Source of the DNA: Candidatus Mcinerneyibacteriota bacterium
Lineage (GTDB): Bacteria; Macinerneyibacteriota; Macinerneyibacteria; Macinerneyibacteriales; DSCS01
DNA length: 27,210 nucleotides
Assembly: GCA_016937175.1 (NCBI GenBank)
Contig: JAFGWL010000010.1
Location: 1 to 27,210 of the forward strand
Reading direction: 5' to 3'
The notes below the pieces were generated by a model. That model made no database searches, was not told where the DNA came from, and saw only the letters and a list, made by a program, of their open reading frames with translations. Shown here in pieces: positions 16,415 through 25,737 of this stretch. Position 1 is the first letter of the stretch. Each line of letters opens with the position of its first letter. The position numbers and the translations under genes were made by a program.

Positions 16415-17727
16415 TGCTTTTAATTAACGGGACCATCGTGACCATGGATGACGAGAAGAATATCTATTCTCCCGGGGCCCTTCTTATAAAAGAGGGGAAA
16501 ATAGCCGATGTGGGGGAAGAGAAGACACTGAAAGAGATGTACCCCAGAGAGCCCATGCGGGACCTGGAGGGCAAGATCGTCATGCCGGGGCTTATTAATG
16601 CCCATACTCATACACCCATGGTCCTCTTCCGGGGCCTGGCTGATGACCTGCCCCTGGATACATGGCTGCAGGATTATATCTGGCCCATGGAAAACAAGAT
16701 GATCGATCCCGATTTTATCCGCCGGGGAGGGCTTCTGGGGATCCTGGAGATGATCGCCTCGGGGACCACCGCCTTCAATGATATGTACTTTTTCCAGGAT
16801 GTATTAGCAGGAGCTGTCAAAGAGAGCGGAATGCGGGCTCTTCTGGGCCAGGGGCTCATCGACTTTCCCACACCGGAAGCCAAGACACCCCAGGAGGGGA
16901 TCGCAAAACTAACAGCCCTGGCAGAAAAGTGGGAAGAGGACGACCAGGTCCGGATATCGATCTGTGCCCACGCTCCCTACACCTGCTCATCGGAGCTTTT
17001 GAAGAAAGCCTATCATCTTTCGGAAAAACATCACCTACCTTTTCATATCCATGTCGCCGAGACGCGCAAAGAGGCCGACCTGATCAAAGAGAAGAAGAAA
17101 GAGGAGAGTATCGTCGAGTATCTGGACCGGTTAGGGGTTCTGGACTCTCATGTGGTGGCAGCCCACTGCGTCTGGATCAGTGAAAAGGATATGGACATCT
17201 TTCATCATCGTAAAGTGAAGATCGCCCACAACCCCACGAGTAACCTGAAGCTGGGAAGCGGAACGGCTCCCCTCCACCTCATGCAGAAACACGGCCTCAC
17301 CGTGTCCCTCGGAACCGACGGCGCAGCCAGCAATAACAGCCTGGACCTCTTCCGTGAGATCCGCCTGGCGGCCCTTCTTTCCAAAGGGCTTCAACAGGAC
17401 CCTGAACTCATCCCGGCCTATCAGGCGCTGGAGATGGCCACCATCAACGGAGCCCGGGCCCTGGGGATGGATGATATCACAGGAAGCCTGGAGATCGGGA
17501 AATTCGCCGATTTTATCGTCATCGACACATCCGCTCCGGCAATGCGTCCCCTTTACCACCCCGTGTCTCATCTGGCCTATACAGCGGGGAGGGAGAATGT
17601 GGAAGAGGTCTATACATCGGGCAAGCTTCTCTACCGCAAGGGAGAATATTTTACCTTGGATGCTGAAAAGATCCTCGCCGAAGCGGAGACTGCAGCTGAA
17701 AGAATCCGAAAAGAAAGCAGGGTATGA
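16414..17727 (+). CDS. mtaD: Amidohydrolase, SAH / 5'-methylthioadenosine deaminase type
   Basis: Metal-dependent deaminase of the amidohydrolase superfamily (MtaD/SsnA/TrzN group), 437 aa. It probably converts S-adenosylhomocysteine or methylthioadenosine to the inosine form. Metal ligands are visible: His64 and His66 in 'INAHTHTPM', His213 in 'HVAE' and Asp302 in 'GTDGAAS'. The segments 'LFRGLADDLPLDTWLQ' and 'HAPYTCS' are typical of SAH/MTA deaminases. Related enzymes deaminate guanine, adenosine or other aminated rings, so the exact substrate is an inference. It sits in the tyrS operon: one base overlaps the preceding gene and four (ATGA) overlap the following transporter gene. Confidence 0.88.
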   Translation: MLLINGTIVTMDDEKNIYSPGALLIKEGKIADVGEEKTLKEMYPREPMRDLEGKIVMPGLINAHTHTPMVLFRGLADDLPLDTWLQDYIWPMENKMIDPDFIRRGGLLGILEMIASGTTAFNDMYFFQDVLAGAVKESGMRALLGQGLIDFPTPEAKTPQEGIAKLTALAEKWEEDDQVRISICAHAPYTCSSELLKKAYHLSEKHHLPFHIHVAETRKEADLIKEKKKEESIVEYLDRLGVLDSHVVAAHCVWISEKDMDIFHHRKVKIAHNPTSNLKLGSGTAPLHLMQKHGLTVSLGTDGAASNNSLDLFREIRLAALLSKGLQQDPELIPAYQALEMATINGARALGMDDITGSLEIGKFADFIVIDTSAPAMRPLYHPVSHLAYTAGRENVEEVYTSGKLLYRKGEYFTLDAEKILAEAETAAERIRKESRV

Positions 17728-18569
17728 AAAAAAGTATTCTTCTCCTTCTTCTTTGCGCTCTGTCTATTGCTGCGGGCCTGGCTGCCCCCCCACGAAGGGT
17801 GATCTCTGTCGCCCCGTCTCTTACAGACCTTGTCCAGGCAATTCTCGCAGAAGAGTCCCTGGTGGGGATCAGTGATTACTGTGTCTGGGAATCAGATGTT
17901 CCCGAACCGCCCCGGATCGGAAAGACTCTGGCTCCGTCCAAAGAGGAGATCCTGCGCCTGAAACCCGATATGGTCCTCGTATACCGGGAACAGCAGGGGC
18001 TTATCACTTTTCTAATAGAAGCGGGGATCCCGTATCTGGCTTTTGCCCATACGACTATAGGCGATATCTACGACACTCTCTATCGCCTGGGTGAGCTCTT
18101 CGGCCGGGAGGCCGAAGCCGCCGATAAGGTCCGTGAGATCGGAAGCCTGCTGCTGAGGCTTGAACGAAATACTGAAGTCCCGGATGTCCCCCCCAGGGTG
18201 CTCATCATCGTAGGACGGGAGCCGGGGTCTTTAAAGAATATCTATGCCGTGGGACACGGTGATTTTCTCAGCGAACTGCTGGAAAGCCTGGGAGCTGAGA
18301 ATGCCTATGAGGGGAGCCTGGCCTATCCCCGATTCAGTATCGAGGGGATCGCAGCTCTTGACCCCGACCTGATCATTGAGATCCTTCCTGACCTGGCGCG
18401 TGCCGTGGGGACCGAAGCTCTCAAAAAAGACTGGAAGGCGGGAGCTCCTTTTCTGAGAGCCGTACGTAACGGGAAGGTGAAAGAAGCGCCCCCCGGCTTA
18501 CGGGTGGAGCCTTCTACCGAGGTTATTCCTCTGGCCCATACTTTGAAGGAAATGATCTATGCTGATTGA
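17724..18569 (+). CDS. Periplasmic substrate-binding protein of a cobalamin/iron-chelate ABC importer
   Basis: BtuF/FhuD-type (cluster A-II) binding protein, 281 aa. A signal peptide covers residues 1-20 (ends GLAA). It is followed by 'PRRVISVAPSLTDLVQAI.AEESLVGISDYC' and 'EEILRLKPDMVLVY', the two hallmark segments of the family, and by 'RFSIEGIAALDPDLIIEI' in the second lobe. No lipobox cysteine is visible, so it is probably soluble in the periplasm. The ATGA overlap with the deaminase and the overlap of 11 nt with the ATPase gene show one operon. Cobalamin, heme and ferric siderophores are all possible ligands; nothing in the sequence chooses between them. Confidence 0.9.
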   Translation: MKKSILLLLLCALSIAAGLAAPPRRVISVAPSLTDLVQAILAEESLVGISDYCVWESDVPEPPRIGKTLAPSKEEILRLKPDMVLVYREQQGLITFLIEAGIPYLAFAHTTIGDIYDTLYRLGELFGREAEAADKVREIGSLLLRLERNTEVPDVPPRVLIIVGREPGSLKNIYAVGHGDFLSELLESLGAENAYEGSLAYPRFSIEGIAALDPDLIIEILPDLARAVGTEALKKDWKAGAPFLRAVRNGKVKEAPPGLRVEPSTEVIPLAHTLKEMIYAD

Positions 18570-19335
18570 AGCCCGGTCTCTTTTCGTGGAGATCAATACT
18601 GCAGCCATCCTGAAAGGGGTGGATCTTTCTGTTACAGAACCCGGCCTTCTGGCTGTGGTGGGACCCAACGGATCGGGGAAGACCACATTGCTGCGTGCTC
18701 TCACAGGGATCCTTCCTTCGCGTTCGGAGGCTCTCTCTTTGTGTAATGAAGCCGTAGAGGGGACTTCCCGTAAGCATTTAGCTTCTCTTGTCAGTTATAT
18801 ACCTCAGATCAAGGAGACTCTTCCCACTCTGGAAGTGCGTCATTTTCTTCTCTTTTCACGTTTTCCCAAAAAGAGCTTTTTATCTTCCTACGGACAGGAG
18901 GATTACCGGATCATCGACGAGACAGCCCGGCTCTTGGACTGCCGCGAACTCCTTTCCCGGACACTGGACACTCTCAGCGGGGGAGAACTCCAGCGGGTCA
19001 TGATTGCTTCGGCCCTGGTCCAGGAGACGCCTCTCATCATGCTGGACGAACCCACGGCCTTTCTGGATCCAAACCATCGGATCGAGATCTTCGGACTTCT
19101 CCGGAGGATCCAACAGGAGGCCGGCAAGACCATCCTTCTGGTGACTCACTTTATCGAATATGCCCTTAATTACGCGATGAGGATCGTGGCCCTGAAGGAG
19201 GGCCGTTTAATCTTTGACGGAGAGCCTGATGAGATGGCCCGCAAAGGGGTCATCGACACCCTGTATGATATGCATTTCAATGTCATGCACCATGACAGAC
19301 GCTATTTTGTCTATCCGGCTGAGGAGAAGAGATGA
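18559..19335 (+). CDS. ABC importer ATP-binding protein (FecE/BtuD type)
   Basis: Cytoplasmic ATPase that powers the importer with its flanking partners. Walker A is GPNGSGKTT (residues 35-43), the signature is LSGGELQR (about 139-146) and Walker B is 'LIMLDEPTAFLDPN' (about 158-171), followed by a switch histidine in 'ILLVTHFIE'. At 258 aa it matches the type II importer family. AAGGA about 10 nt before the ATG, inside the preceding gene, supports this start. It overlaps the permease gene by four bases (ATGA). Confidence 0.95.
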   Translation: MLIEARSLFVEINTAAILKGVDLSVTEPGLLAVVGPNGSGKTTLLRALTGILPSRSEALSLCNEAVEGTSRKHLASLVSYIPQIKETLPTLEVRHFLLFSRFPKKSFLSSYGQEDYRIIDETARLLDCRELLSRTLDTLSGGELQRVMIASALVQETPLIMLDEPTAFLDPNHRIEIFGLLRRIQQEAGKTILLVTHFIEYALNYAMRIVALKEGRLIFDGEPDEMARKGVIDTLYDMHFNVMHHDRRYFVYPAEEKR

Positions 19336-20288
19336 AGAACAAGATTCTGCTGATCTCCGGGCTTCTGCTGCTTATCCTTTTACTGGCGCTTTTCGCCCTG
19401 GCCGGAGGCCGTTTTCTATCGCTATCGGCCTTCTGGAAGCCGGAACACAGCCAGTGGGCGCTTCTCTGGGGACTGCGGATCCCCCGTGTCCTGGCTGCTT
19501 TTCTCGTAGGGGGGATCCTGGCTTCAGGGGGGCTTATCTTTCAATCCATTTTTAAAAACGACCTGGCCTCTCCCTTTACTTTGGGGATCGCTTCAGGAGC
19601 TTCCTGTGGAGCCCTGCTGGGGATCACCTTAAAACTCCTCTTTCCCGGAGCCACAGCTCTCTTTGCCTTTGCAGGAGCTTTTGTCTCTGTGCTTCTTGTC
19701 CTGGCTGTAGCTGCCCGGGTGCCCCACGGGTCTGTCTCCACTATTCTTCTGGCCGGGATCGCCGTGAACTTCTTCTTCGGCGCAGTGATCCTTTTCCTCC
19801 AGTATCTCTCACCGGCCGGAGACTTGGCTCTCTCCCTGCGTTGGATGATGGGGGGGATAGACGTCTACGGGACCAAAGACCTGGTGATCCTGCTGCCCTT
19901 TTATGCCGGGATCGGCATCCTGACCCTCCTCTTTGCCAGGCACCTGGATATCCTTCGTTTAGGCGAGGAGCTGGCCCTGGGCAAGGGGGTTCCTGTCAGG
20001 AAGACGCGCACGTGGCTTTTTGTCTGGACTTCGCTTTTTATCGCCGGGGCGGTCTCTCTGGCCGGGCCCATCGGTTTCGTGGGGATCATCATTCCCCATC
20101 TGGCCAAGCTCTTTTTTCCCTGGGGACACAGGCGTCTTTTTCTTCTTTGCCTCGCCGGAGGCGGTATTTTCCTCGCGTTTACCGATACCTTGGCAAGGAC
20201 CCTTTTTTACCCGGCCGAGCTTCCCGTGGGTGTCCTGACAGCAGCGGTAGGAGTCCCCTTTTTCCTTTTTAAATTAATAAAACGTTGA
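19332..20288 (+). CDS. ABC importer permease (FecCD/BtuC family)
   Basis: Inner-membrane permease of the cobalamin/ferric-chelate importer, 318 aa, slightly short for the family. It shows about nine to ten membrane helices starting with 'ILLISGLLLLILLLALFALAGG'. The family hallmarks are present: 'LWGLRIPRVLAAFLVGG.LASGG.IFQ', 'NDLASPFTLGI.SGAS.GA', and 'GPIGFVGIIIPHLAKLFFPWGHR', the coupling region that contacts the ATPase. It ends the seven-gene operon that starts with tyrS. No good terminator is visible in the 40 bases before the tRNA promoter. Confidence 0.95.
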   Translation: MKNKILLISGLLLLILLLALFALAGGRFLSLSAFWKPEHSQWALLWGLRIPRVLAAFLVGGILASGGLIFQSIFKNDLASPFTLGIASGASCGALLGITLKLLFPGATALFAFAGAFVSVLLVLAVAARVPHGSVSTILLAGIAVNFFFGAVILFLQYLSPAGDLALSLRWMMGGIDVYGTKDLVILLPFYAGIGILTLLFARHLDILRLGEELALGKGVPVRKTRTWLFVWTSLFIAGAVSLAGPIGFVGIIIPHLAKLFFPWGHRRLFLLCLAGGGIFLAFTDTLARTLFYPAELPVGVLTAAVGVPFFLFKLIKR

Positions 20289-20328
20289 TATTCTTTAAGT
20301 TAAGCTGTTTTGAGAGGGGCTTATTTCC

Positions 20329-20357
20329 TTGACACTCCTCTCATTCTTCAGTATCAT
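20329..20357 (+). promoter_or_regulatory. Strong promoter of tRNA-Leu, possibly also of tig-clpPX-engB-purA
   Basis: Perfect TTGACA (20329-20334), a 17-bp spacer and TATCAT (20352-20357). The expected transcription start, about seven bases on, is just ahead of the tRNA 5' end at 20369. No other convincing promoter was found before tig. Confidence 0.75.
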
Positions 20358-20368
20358 ACTCCGGGTAT

Positions 20369-20449
20369 GCGAGAGTGGCGGAATTGGCAGACGCGCCAGA
20401 CTTAGGATCTGGTACCTTCGGTGTGGGGGTTCGAGTCCCCCCTCTCGTA
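20369..20449 (+). tRNA. tRNA-Leu, anticodon UAG
   Basis: The cloverleaf folds by eye. The acceptor stem GCGAGAG/CTCTCGT has a G-U first pair. The anticodon stem is CCAGA/TCTGG, with loop CTTAGGA placing UAG at 20403-20405. A short class II variable arm (ACC TTC GGT) follows, then the T arm GGGGG-TTCGAGT-CCCCC. The discriminator base is A, as expected for leucine. The 3' CCA is not encoded and must be added enzymatically. It reads CUA and related CUN codons. Confidence 0.95.
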
Positions 20450-20487
20450 TCTATGCTGTTTCGAAAGGAATATTTTGTCAACAATGT

Positions 20488-20495
20488 AAGGGGGA
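20488..20495 (+). promoter_or_regulatory. Ribosome binding site deciding the tig start
   Basis: AAGGGGGA ends directly before an ATG at 20496 but is 9 nt from the next in-frame ATG at 20505. Normal spacing favours the latter, and it also gives the usual trigger factor N-terminus. Confidence 0.6.
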
Positions 20496-20504
20496 ATGAA
20501 ATCT

Positions 20505-21935
20505 ATGAAATTGGAAATCAAAAAGAATGAGTTAGGCCGGCTGGGATACGGGTTTGAAGTGACTCTGGAGAAAAAAGAGTTCCAGAAGGCCTACAAGAAT
20601 AAACTCGGTTACTACGCTAATACCATGCAGATAAAGGGCTTCCGCCAGGGCAAGGCTCCCCTCTCCATGGTGGAGAAGATCTACGGTGAGAGCATCAGAA
20701 GCGAAGCCGCCAACGATCTTCTGCCCAAAATGATCGACCAGGCTCTGAAGGATGAAAAGATCCAGGCCGCGACAGACCCTGAAGTGAAAGATGTCAAAAT
20801 GGAAGAGGACCTTCAGGTCACCTTCGATGTCTTCGCACAGCCTGAGATCGAAGAGATCAAGACAGCAGGGATCAAAGCCTCCCTCAAGACAGAAAAAGTC
20901 ACTCAGGATGAGATCGACAAGGAGATCCAGGGGATACTGGAGCAGAAAGTCACGTATGAAGAGATCAAGGATAAAGAGAAGAGCGTGGAAAAAGGCGACC
21001 ATATCTATCTCGACTTTGAAGGCTTTTTAGAGGACGGGACTCCCATCGAAGGCGGAAAGGCGGAAAACTATCTCCTCGAAGCCGGCAAGGGCAACTTTAT
21101 CAAAGACCTGGACGACAATCTTCCCGGGATGAAAGCCGGAGAAGAGAAGCGCGTTGATGTCACCTTCCCCGAAGAGTATCACGCCAAGCATCTGGCCGGG
21201 GCCAAAGCCTACTTTAACGTAAAAGTGCGTTCCATCGTGGAGAAAAAATATCCTGAACTTTCCGATGAGCTGGCAAAAGAAGTCTCCGGGCTGGAGAGTG
21301 TCGCTGCCCTTAAAGAGCGGATCGAGACCAACCTGAAAGAAGCTAAGGAGGACGCGGCAAAGAATGAACTCCGCAAGGATGTCTTTGCACAGCTCCTGAA
21401 AAAGAACAAGGATTTCCCTCTTCCCGGAAAATTGGTGGATGAGGAGTTGGAATCCCTGAAAAAGAACAACCCTGAAGCTGAAGAAAAAGAGTTGAGATCT
21501 CAGGCCGAGGATTCTGTCCGCGGTTATTTCCTTCTCCACAAGATCGATGCGGAAGAGAAGATCGATATCACGCAGAGATTACAGGAGGAGATCGCCAAGT
21601 TTTCCCTCTATTTTGGAAAAGACGTTCAGGCGACAGCCAAGATGCTGGAAGATAACGGCATGCTCAACAAGATGGCCTACGACCTCTGGGAAAAGAGCGC
21701 CCTTGACAAAATCATAGAAAGAGTCGAGAATAAAAAGGACGCTTCAGGAAGCGCTTCGGCCGGGGAAAAACCCTCGGATGCGAAACCTGCGGCTAAAAAG
21801 ACAGCTGTTTCAAAGAGTTCTGAGGCGAAAACGACAACGGCGAAAAAGAGCACCGATCAGACAGCCGCCAAGAAGACAGCTGCGAAAAAGACGACTAAAG
21901 AGAGCAGCGAAACAAAGAAAACAGACAAAGCCTAA
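20505..21935 (+). CDS. tig: Trigger factor, with a Lys/Ala-rich C-terminal tail
   Basis: Ribosome-bound chaperone that meets nascent chains at the exit tunnel. The ribosome-binding motif GFRQGKAP is near residue 44. A FKBP-type prolyl isomerase domain follows at about 155-240 ('EKGDHIYLDFEGFLEDG', 'LPGMKAGEEK'), and then the helical chaperone arms. The domains end near residue 409. After that comes a ~67-residue tail (encoded by 21732-21932) with about 18 Lys and 14 Ala, many Thr and Ser, and a single hydrophobic Val. This makes the protein 476 aa against about 430 in E. coli. The start at 20505 is chosen on binding-site spacing; 20496 is possible (three residues longer). clpP follows after 9 nt, as expected for this conserved gene neighbourhood. 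Confidence 0.97.
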   Translation: MKLEIKKNELGRLGYGFEVTLEKKEFQKAYKNKLGYYANTMQIKGFRQGKAPLSMVEKIYGESIRSEAANDLLPKMIDQALKDEKIQAATDPEVKDVKMEEDLQVTFDVFAQPEIEEIKTAGIKASLKTEKVTQDEIDKEIQGILEQKVTYEEIKDKEKSVEKGDHIYLDFEGFLEDGTPIEGGKAENYLLEAGKGNFIKDLDDNLPGMKAGEEKRVDVTFPEEYHAKHLAGAKAYFNVKVRSIVEKKYPELSDELAKEVSGLESVAALKERIETNLKEAKEDAAKNELRKDVFAQLLKKNKDFPLPGKLVDEELESLKKNNPEAEEKELRSQAEDSVRGYFLLHKIDAEEKIDITQRLQEEIAKFSLYFGKDVQATAKMLEDNGMLNKMAYDLWEKSALDKIIERVENKKDASGSASAGEKPSDAKPAAKKTAVSKSSEAKTTTAKKSTDQTAAKKTAAKKTTKESSETKKTDKA

Positions 21936-21944
21936 GGAGGTTTT

Positions 21945-22526
21945 ATGAATCTCACTCCTATTGTCATCGAAGAGACCAGTAAAGGGGAGCGGGCGTATGA
22001 TATCTACTCCCGTCTTTTAAAAGACCGAATTATCTTCATCGGTTCTCCTATTGACGATTATGTGGCCAATGCCATTATCGCCCAGCTGCTTTTTCTGGAA
22101 GCCGAGGATCCCGACAAGGAGATCTTTCTCTACATCAACTCTCCCGGAGGGATCGTGACCTCAGGGCTGGCGATCTACGATACCATGCAGTTTGTGAAGC
22201 CCCCCATCTCGACCATCTGTATCGGACAGGCTGCAAGCATGGCCGCTCTTCTTCTGGCCTCAGGCAGTCCCGGAAAACGTTTTGCACTGCCTCACTCCCG
22301 GGTGATGATCCATCAGCCCCTGGGCGGCGTGGAAGGCCAGGCCAGCGATATCGAGATCCATGCCAGGGAGATCCTGAAGATGAAGGACTTGCTCAACGAC
22401 ATCCTGGCTAAACATACAGGACAGACCCTGAAGCAGATCCAGAAGGATACGGAACGGGATCATTTCCTCTCAGCAGAAGAGGCGAAACAGTACAAGATCA
22501 TCGACGATATTATAAATAAACGTTAG
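21945..22526 (+). CDS. clpP: ATP-dependent Clp protease proteolytic subunit
   Basis: Serine peptidase that forms the double-heptamer degradation chamber fed by ClpX. The catalytic triad is Ser98 (GQAASMAA), His123 (MIHQPLGG) and Asp172 (ERDHFLS). At 193 aa it is typical. The short N-terminus '[25 protein letters not shown]' is the usual ClpP opening with little or no propeptide. AAGGAGG precedes the ATG at 21945. It sits between tig and clpX, 7 nt before the latter. Confidence 0.99.
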   Translation: MNLTPIVIEETSKGERAYDIYSRLLKDRIIFIGSPIDDYVANAIIAQLLFLEAEDPDKEIFLYINSPGGIVTSGLAIYDTMQFVKPPISTICIGQAASMAALLLASGSPGKRFALPHSRVMIHQPLGGVEGQASDIEIHAREILKMKDLLNDILAKHTGQTLKQIQKDTERDHFLSAEEAKQYKIIDDIINKR

Positions 22527-22533
22527 GAGCAGA

Positions 22534-23799
22534 ATGGATCAGGAAATCAGATGTTCCTTTTGCGGGAACCCTGTAGATGCCGTGGAACGGATGTTCCGTT
22601 CCAAGATCGACCCCCGCACTCATATCTGTAACGAGTGTGTGGAAGAACTCGGGGATATGCTCTATGAGTTTGAAGAGGTCGAAGAGACAGGAGAGGCCCA
22701 CATCAAGCGGAAGGAAGATGAAGCCATCCGTTTGGTGAAGCCGCGCGAGATCAAAGAAGCTCTGGACCAGTATGTGGTGGGCCAGGAAGATGCCAAAAAG
22801 GTCCTGTCTGTGGCGGTCTACAACCATTATAAGCGGATCAAACACAATGAGCCGAAAAAAGACATCGAACTGGAGAAGAGCAATATCCTCCTCTTGGGCC
22901 CCACCGGCTCGGGTAAGACCCTGCTGGCCAAGACCCTGGCTGGGATCCTGGATGTTCCTTTTGCCATAGCCGACGCCACCACACTCACAGAAGCGGGGTA
23001 TGTGGGAGAAGATGTGGAGAACATCCTCCTGCGCTTGCTCCGGGAAGCCGATTTCGACCTGGAAAAAGCCCAGAGGGGTATCATCTATATCGACGAGCTG
23101 GATAAGATCAGCCGTAAATCGGAGAACCCGTCCATTACTCGCGATGTCTCCGGAGAGGGAGTCCAACAGGCCCTTCTCAAGATCATCGAAGGGACCGTGG
23201 CCAATATCCCGCCCCAGGGAGGGCGGAAGCACCCTTATCAGCAGTTCATCCCCATGGATACCACCAACATCCTCTTTATCTGCGGCGGAGCCTTTGACGG
23301 CCTGGACAAGATCGTCTCCCGCAGGCTTGGGAAGAAGACCGTGGGTTTCATGCGCGAAGGAAAAGTGACCCTTCCCGGGGAACAGCAGTTTTTGAAAAAA
23401 GTGGAGGCCGAAGACCTCATCAAATACGGACTGATCCCTGAGATCGTAGGCCGGATCCCCGTAGTCTCTGTCCTGGATCCGCTGGATGAGGAAGCTCTGG
23501 TGAAGATCCTCACTGAACCCAAAAACGCCCTCACGAAGCAGTATCAGAAATTTTTCGAGATGGAGAAGGTGGCCCTGGAGTTTAAGCCCGAAAGTCTCAA
23601 ACTGGTGGCCAAAAAGGCCATGGAGAAGGGACTGGGGGCCAGGGGATTACGCTCCATCATGGAAAGCCTCATGCTAGACCTCATGTATGACCTGCCCGAG
23701 ATGGAGGGGTTAAGCCGCTGTGTCATCGATGAGAAGGCTGTGGAGGGAACAGGCGCTCCTGAATTCTTTTACGACAAAAAGGAAGAAGAATCAGCCTGA
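22534..23799 (+). CDS. clpX: ATP-dependent Clp protease ATPase subunit ClpX
   Basis: AAA+ unfoldase that delivers substrates to ClpP, 421 aa. The N-terminal C4 zinc-binding domain uses Cys7, Cys10, Cys32 and Cys35. Walker A is GPTGSGKT (123-130), and the pore loop GYVG follows ('[12 protein letters not shown]'). Walker B is '[10 protein letters not shown]' (about 181-190), the RKH loop is '[10 protein letters not shown]', and sensor 2 is 'GLGARGLRS'. The ClpP-docking loop, IGF in E. coli, reads VGF here (270-272). That is a conservative change, so ClpP binding is still expected. Its stop codon overlaps the engB start by one base (TGATG). Confidence 0.99.
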   Translation: MDQEIRCSFCGNPVDAVERMFRSKIDPRTHICNECVEELGDMLYEFEEVEETGEAHIKRKEDEAIRLVKPREIKEALDQYVVGQEDAKKVLSVAVYNHYKRIKHNEPKKDIELEKSNILLLGPTGSGKTLLAKTLAGILDVPFAIADATTLTEAGYVGEDVENILLRLLREADFDLEKAQRGIIYIDELDKISRKSENPSITRDVSGEGVQQALLKIIEGTVANIPPQGGRKHPYQQFIPMDTTNILFICGGAFDGLDKIVSRRLGKKTVGFMREGKVTLPGEQQFLKKVEAEDLIKYGLIPEIVGRIPVVSVLDPLDEEALVKILTEPKNALTKQYQKFFEMEKVALEFKPESLKLVAKKAMEKGLGARGLRSIMESLMLDLMYDLPEMEGLSRCVIDEKAVEGTGAPEFFYDKKEEESA

Positions 23800-24377
23800 T
23801 GGATATTCAGTCTGTTGAATTTCTGACCTCCTATGCCGGCACAGGCAAGGTCCCTGACTGGGGCCTTCCCGAGATCGCCGTAGTGGGGCGGTCCAATTCC
23901 GGAAAGTCTTCCTTTATCAATGCCGTTCTGGGACGCAAGCAGATCGCCCATGTGAGTTCAAAACCGGGGAAGACCCAGACGGTGAATTATTTTGTGGTCA
24001 ACGCCGACTTTATCTTCACGGATCTCCCCGGATACGGGTTTGCCAAGACGTCCAAGGCCCACAGGGAGGCCTGGAAGAAGACCATCGATAAGTATTTTAA
24101 TTTCTCTCCCCGGCTCAAGCTGGTGATCATCATCACCGATGTCAAGGTGGGGCTGACAGAACTGGATGCTCAGATGACAGCCTATTGCGCCGGAAAGGGG
24201 ATTCCGTTTTTTATCATTGCCAATAAAGTGGACAAACTGAATCAGAGCCTGCGGGCCCAAAGACGCAAAGAACTTGATGCCAGTGTGGGAGAAGAGCATT
24301 ACCTCTTCTTCTCGGCGCTGAAAAAACGCGGGGTTCAGGAATTTTTGTCCCTTTTGGAGCAGTTTCTGCAGAAATGA
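23799..24377 (+). CDS. engB: Ribosome biogenesis GTPase EngB (YsxC/YihA)
   Basis: Essential small GTPase needed for 50S subunit assembly in characterised bacteria. All G motifs are present: G1 GRSNSGKSS (30-38), G3 DLPGYG (about 75-80), G4 NKVD (about 142-145) and a G5 'SALKK' near 172. The N-terminal 'FLTSYAGTGKVPDWGLPEIAVVGRSN' is the family opening. At 192 aa the length is normal. It starts within the clpX stop codon and has only a distant binding site, so translation is probably coupled to clpX. Confidence 0.98.
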   Translation: MDIQSVEFLTSYAGTGKVPDWGLPEIAVVGRSNSGKSSFINAVLGRKQIAHVSSKPGKTQTVNYFVVNADFIFTDLPGYGFAKTSKAHREAWKKTIDKYFNFSPRLKLVIIITDVKVGLTELDAQMTAYCAGKGIPFFIIANKVDKLNQSLRAQRRKELDASVGEEHYLFFSALKKRGVQEFLSLLEQFLQK

Positions 24378-24385
24378 GGAGGTAA

Positions 24386-25684
<1,299 letters not shown>

Positions 25685-25710
25685 AGGTAAAAAGGGTCTT
25701 TGATTTTTTC

Positions 25711-25737
25711 AGGGGCGCTTCAGGCGCCCTTTTTTTT
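25711..25737 (+). terminator. Rho-independent terminator of the tig-purA operon
   Basis: GGGCGC (25713-25718) and GCGCCC (25724-25729) flank a 5-nt loop, and a G-U and an A-T pair extend the stem. A run of eight T follows (25730-25737). It is one-directional, because the opposite strand lacks a T run. The end of the convergent MATE gene lies inside it. Confidence 0.88.

Noticed and set aside
17700-17724. Cobalamin riboswitch before the importer genes
   Set aside because: The importer's first gene overlaps the deaminase gene by four bases, so there is no leader to hold one.
20312-20342. GAGAGG/CCTCTC inverted repeat around the tRNA promoter -35 box
   Set aside because: The loop is 19 nt, no T run follows, and the arms are short purine and pyrimidine tracts; it is not convincing as terminator or operator.
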